Origin: Streptomyces xanthophaeus
GTDB taxonomy: Bacteria > Actinomycetota > Actinomycetes > Streptomycetales > Streptomycetaceae
DNA length: 64,000 nt
Assembly: GCF_030440515.1 (NCBI RefSeq)
Contig: NZ_CP076543.1
Coordinates: forward strand, 248,001-312,000
Reading direction: 5' to 3'
Part shown: positions 61,418 through 64,000 of the stretch, piece after piece
How the letters are laid out: the number at the start of each line of letters is the position of its first letter
How positions within the stretch are numbered: the stretch's first letter is position 1
Position numbers and translations under genes: made by a program
Notes under the pieces: generated by a model
The model's database searches: none
What the model saw: the letters and a program-made list of their open reading frames with translations, nothing else
Told to the model about the DNA's origin: nothing

Positions 61418-61742
61418 CTAGACCGCTCGTGTGTTGCAGGCCCAGTCATGTCCGCCCTCGGCGGCGCCCCGGCCGGCCGTCTTGATGAATCCGGCCGGAA
61501 CACTGCCGCTGCCGCGACCGCCGTCCGTGTGGCGCTGGAGGTTGGTGTGGACGGCGCCGGGCATCACGGCGTCGGCGGTGATGTCGTCGTCGGCCCGGCG
61601 GCGGGTGGCCTCCACCGCGAAGAGGACGTTGGCGGTCTTGGACCGACCGTAGGCGGCCACGGCTCCCCCGGCCTCCGACCGAACCGCTCGTACGCCTCGC
61701 GGCCGCCCTGCGGGTCGCGGCCCTGGGCGCCGCTCCGGATCC
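61418..61742 (-). pseudogene. Short-chain dehydrogenase remnant
   Basis: The segment AAYGRSKTANVLFAVEATRR is the SDR YxxxK helix, followed by ITADAVMPGAVHTNLQRH. The upstream piece REAYERFGRRPGEPW is in another frame and the Rossmann N-terminus is missing. The tail ends in an unrelated GGHDWACNTRAV. The gene is truncated and frameshifted. Confidence 0.75.
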
Positions 61743-61854
61743 GTGACCGGCGGACGCCGGCCCTGTGACGCACCGGGGAGCTGCGGGGCGGACGGGCGTG
61801 CGGTCCACCGGGTCCTGAACGTTCACCCTCCGGGCGCGGCACCCAAGGCAGGCA

Positions 61855-62160
61855 CTACCAGGACGACTTGGTGACCCCCGGCAGGAATCCGGCGTGCGCC
61901 TGCTCCCGCATCCGGACGCGCGAGAGCCCGAACTTCCGCAGGTGACCGCGGGGCCGACCGTCCACGCTGTCCCGGTTGCGCACGCGCGTGGCGCTCGCGT
62001 CGCGGGGCTGCCTGCGCAGCTCCGCCAGCGCCGCGCCCCGCTCCGCCTCCGTCGAGGACGGCCGCCGGAGGGCTTCCTTCAGCACGGCGCGGCGGGCTGC
62101 GTACCGCTCGACGGTCGCCTTGCGCTTCTCGTTCCGGGCGATCTTGCTCTTCTTCGCCAT
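61855..62160 (-). CDS. rpsN: Zinc-independent 30S ribosomal protein S14
   Basis: A 101-residue long-form S14: [61 protein letters not shown] and [10 protein letters not shown]. No cysteines, so it is the C-minus paralogue. ATGA overlaps the rpmB stop upstream. It is divergent from the hybrid gene and shares the Zur-type site. Confidence 0.96.
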   Translation of the reverse strand: MAKKSKIARNEKRKATVERYAARRAVLKEALRRPSSTEAERGAALAELRRQPRDASATRVRNRDSVDGRPRGHLRKFGLSRVRMREQAHAGFLPGVTKSSW

Positions 62161-62396
62161 CAGCCCTTCACCCTCCGGGCGCGGATCCGCGCCACCGCAG
62201 CTTCGACGCCGATCACGTCGATGGTCTTGATCGCTTTCGCGCTCAGCGTCAGCCGGATGTGGCGTCCCTCGCTCGGCAGCCAGTAGCGCTTGCGCTGGAT
62301 GTTGGGGTCGAAGCGGCGGGACGTACGCCGGTGCGAGTGGGAGACGTTGTTGCCGAAGCCCGGCTTCGCGCCGGTCAGCTGGCAGTGGGCGGACAT
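62160..62396 (-). CDS. rpmB: Zinc-independent 50S ribosomal protein L28
   Basis: A 78-residue L28: [40 protein letters not shown] and [15 protein letters not shown]. Only one Cys remains of the usual CxxC pairs, so it is the zinc-free form. It is the first gene of the rpmB-rpsN unit, divergent from the hybrid gene by 69 bases. Confidence 0.96.
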   Translation of the reverse strand: MSAHCQLTGAKPGFGNNVSHSHRRTSRRFDPNIQRKRYWLPSEGRHIRLTLSAKAIKTIDVIGVEAAVARIRARRVKG

Positions 62397-62431
62397 GGTG
62401 CTACCTGCCCTTCTCTGGACGGGAGTCCTTA

Positions 62432-62459
62432 TTGGAAATGGTTTCCATTTCTGTATAGT
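62432..62459. promoter_or_regulatory. Zur-type operator in a leaderless promoter (cluster B)
   Basis: TTGGAA (62432-62437), 16 bases, TATAGT (62454-62459), then six bases to ATG 62466. The perfect inverted repeat GAAATGG-TTT-CCATTTC (62435-62451) covers the spacer. Its geometry matches cluster A at 20886-20913 base for base in spacing. It probably also controls the divergent rpmB-rpsN unit. Confidence 0.8.
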
Positions 62460-62465
62460 AGCGGC

Positions 62466-62654
62466 ATGGCACGCACCCAACCACGCCCGACCGTCGACTT
62501 CCGCGGCACCGACCGCGACTTCGCGTCCCTCATCCGGTCCACCGCCACCATCACCCCCCGGCAGAGCCACCGCTTCCACACCGGCACCGCTCGCGTCCTG
62601 GACACCGCCGGCCGCGTCGAGCGCTTCCAGCCCTGCTACGGGAGCAAGCCGTGA
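62466..62654 (+). pseudogene. rpmG-rpmE hybrid with internal deletion
   Basis: A 62-residue frame. Its first codons MARTQ and its promoter are those of an L33 gene, but the sequence continues as L31: [19 protein letters not shown], then a jump over the [15 protein letters not shown] core, then [20 protein letters not shown]. About 20 central L31 residues and nearly all of L33 are gone. It probably cannot serve as either ribosomal protein, but it still couples translation (GTGA overlap) into the GTPase gene. Confidence 0.85.
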
Positions 62655-63793
62655 CCCTGCCCGTCGTCATCGTCGGCGGGCTCCACGCGGACGCCCGCAA
62701 GGAGGTCGTGAACCGGCTGCTTCACGCCGTACCCGGCAGCATCGCCCTGCACCACGACCTCGCCGCGGCACCGGCCGGCACGGTGCTGCGCCTGGTGCGC
62801 GACGCCTCGGGCGAGCTGTCCCGGGGCGAGGCGCCGCTGGTCAACGATTGCGCCTGCTGCGCGCTGCGCGAGGACCTGGTCCCCGAGCTGGAACGAACGG
62901 CCGCCGGCGGCCTGACCCGGCTGGCCGTCGTCGAACTGTGGGACTCCGTCGAACCCAAGGCGATGGCGGAAGTCGTCACCGCGCACGGCGCCGGCGTACT
63001 CGACCTCACCGGCGTGATCACCGCGGTCGACCCGGCCCTGGTCCTGCCCTACCTCGTCAATGGCGACGACCTGGCCGATGCGGGTCTCGCGGCGGCCCCC
63101 ACCGACCGGCGGACCGTCGGAGACACCTGGGCGCGCCAGCTGGAGTACGCACCCGTCCTCGCCCTCGTCGACAGCGCGGAAGCCGGCGACGAGGACCGCG
63201 CCCTGCTGGCCCAACTCCATCCGACCGCCCGGCAGGTGTCCGCCACATCCGGTGAGCTCGCGCAGGCGGCCTTCGCCGGATTCGACGTGGAAGCGGCGGC
63301 CGCCGCACAGCACCCGGCCTGCGCCCTGCTCCCCCAGGAGGCGGAGGAAGCAGGCGTCACCACCTTCGTCTGGCACCGCCGCCGCCCCTTCCATCCCGAG
63401 CGCCTCCACCAGGCCCTGGAAGACCTCTGCTGCGCGGCCGCGCGCAGCCGGGGCCGCTTCTGGCTCGCCGACCGCCCCGACACCCTGCTCGCCTGGGACG
63501 CCGCGGGCGGAGCCCTGTGCGTGGAGAACGCAGGCCCCTGGCTGGCGTCCCTGCCGGACGCCGCCTGGGAACTCGTCCCTCCGATGCGCCGAGCTGCAGC
63601 CTCCCTCGACTGGCATCCCGAACACGGCGACCGCTGCCAGCACCTCGTCTTCACCTCCCCCCGCCTCGATCGCCATGGCCTGGAACGACTCCTCGAGTCG
63701 TGCCTGCTCACGGACGCCGAGTACACGGCGGGACCCGAGGCGTGGAAATCCCTCCCCGCCGCCTTCGATTCCCTCCTCGACCCCATCTCCTGA
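62651..63793 (+). CDS. COG0523-family putative metallochaperone lacking a P-loop
   Basis: A 380-residue protein of the zinc-responsive COG0523 (CobW/ZigA) family. The metal site [12 protein letters not shown] (Cys 67, 69, 70) is intact, as are [17 protein letters not shown] and the C-terminal CobW-like [20 protein letters not shown]. The N-terminal strand, where GxxGxGKT should be, reads [20 protein letters not shown], so canonical GTP binding is doubtful. The position among zinc-free ribosomal genes suggests delivery of zinc during starvation. GTG start, overlapping the hybrid gene. Confidence 0.9.
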   Translation: MTLPVVIVGGLHADARKEVVNRLLHAVPGSIALHHDLAAAPAGTVLRLVRDASGELSRGEAPLVNDCACCALREDLVPELERTAAGGLTRLAVVELWDSVEPKAMAEVVTAHGAGVLDLTGVITAVDPALVLPYLVNGDDLADAGLAAAPTDRRTVGDTWARQLEYAPVLALVDSAEAGDEDRALLAQLHPTARQVSATSGELAQAAFAGFDVEAAAAAQHPACALLPQEAEEAGVTTFVWHRRRPFHPERLHQALEDLCCAAARSRGRFWLADRPDTLLAWDAAGGALCVENAGPWLASLPDAAWELVPPMRRAAASLDWHPEHGDRCQHLVFTSPRLDRHGLERLLESCLLTDAEYTAGPEAWKSLPAAFDSLLDPIS

Positions 63794-63837
63794 CCACCCG
63801 ACGACCCGAACGCCCCACGACCCGACGAGGAACACAC

Positions 63838-64000
63838 ATGGCCCGCCGGCAAGCCCCCCACAAGCCGCTCGCGTCCCGCCCGAACCCACTCGACGCAGCG
63901 AAGATCACGTACGTCGACTACAAGGACACCGACCTGCTGCGGAAGTTCATCTCCGACCGCGGCAAGATCCGCAGCCGCCGCGTCACCCGCGTCACCGCCC
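63838..64000 (+). CDS. rpsR: Zinc-independent 30S ribosomal protein S18, partial
   Basis: 54 residues of S18 before the right edge: [40 protein letters not shown] and [12 protein letters not shown]. The usual N-terminal Cys residues are absent, so it is the C-minus form. GAGG is 7 bases before the ATG, 44 bases after the GTPase. Confidence 0.93.
   Translation, partial: MARRQAPHKPLASRPNPLDAAKITYVDYKDTDLLRKFISDRGKIRSRRVTRVTA

Overview
The window reads as one contiguous piece of a Streptomyces chromosome. GC content is very high, with G/C at nearly every third codon position. TTA codons are rare enough to list, purine-rich ribosome binding sites are frequent, and the families are typical of the genus: zinc-free ribosomal protein paralogues, Tat-exported oxidases, a DUF4132 pair, a BBE-type flavoenzyme and an NIS siderophore synthetase pair. 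Gene order looks like a chromosome arm or flank, made of small one-to-three gene units with their own regulators.

Layout. 1-4.5 kb: a partial giant protein behind a DUF4132 gene. 4.7-18.7 kb: secreted nuclease, propeller lipoprotein, ankyrin protein, GNAT, Tat molybdopterin oxidase, secreted hydrolase, 2OG oxygenase, glyoxalase, methyltransferase, VWA protein, M64 peptidase, XRE-TPR regulator. 18.7-28 kb: two TetR/MFS efflux units, a zinc-starvation ribosomal gene cluster (rpmG, rpmE2 and a wrecked GTPase gene), an IS481 element, a MITE, DUF475, LysR. 28-44 kb: GH31, FAD monooxygenase, two-component system with MMPL transporter, betaine-type ABC transporter, GntR, MarR with its operon, DUF1062. 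44.5-50 kb: divergent NIS synthetases, methyltransferase, broken GNAT, P450. 50-63 kb: flavoenzyme plus serine protease, hydrolases, ketosynthase, a two-gene oxygenase operon, GH15. 61.9-64 kb: a second zinc-starvation ribosomal cluster (rpsN, rpmB / hybrid rpmG-rpmE, GTPase, rpsR).

Three themes stand out. First, the two ribosomal clusters share an inverted-repeat operator inside a leaderless promoter of identical geometry and have decayed reciprocally: one kept the ribosomal genes and lost the GTPase, the other kept the GTPase and fused its ribosomal genes into a 62-residue remnant. Second, an IS481 element and three copies of a 162-bp MITE all sit on CTAG, so that each supplies or abuts the TAG stop codon of a minus-strand gene. 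Third, five genes carry an in-frame TTA codon, including both genes of the 57.3-59.4 kb operon (a clavaminate-synthase-like oxygenase and an unrecognised helical protein). That operon is the best candidate here for an undescribed, developmentally controlled pathway.

Limits: everything was read by eye. Family names rest on motifs and remembered family sequences, not searches. Start codons were picked from ribosome binding sites, overlaps or leaderless promoters and are stated where uncertain.
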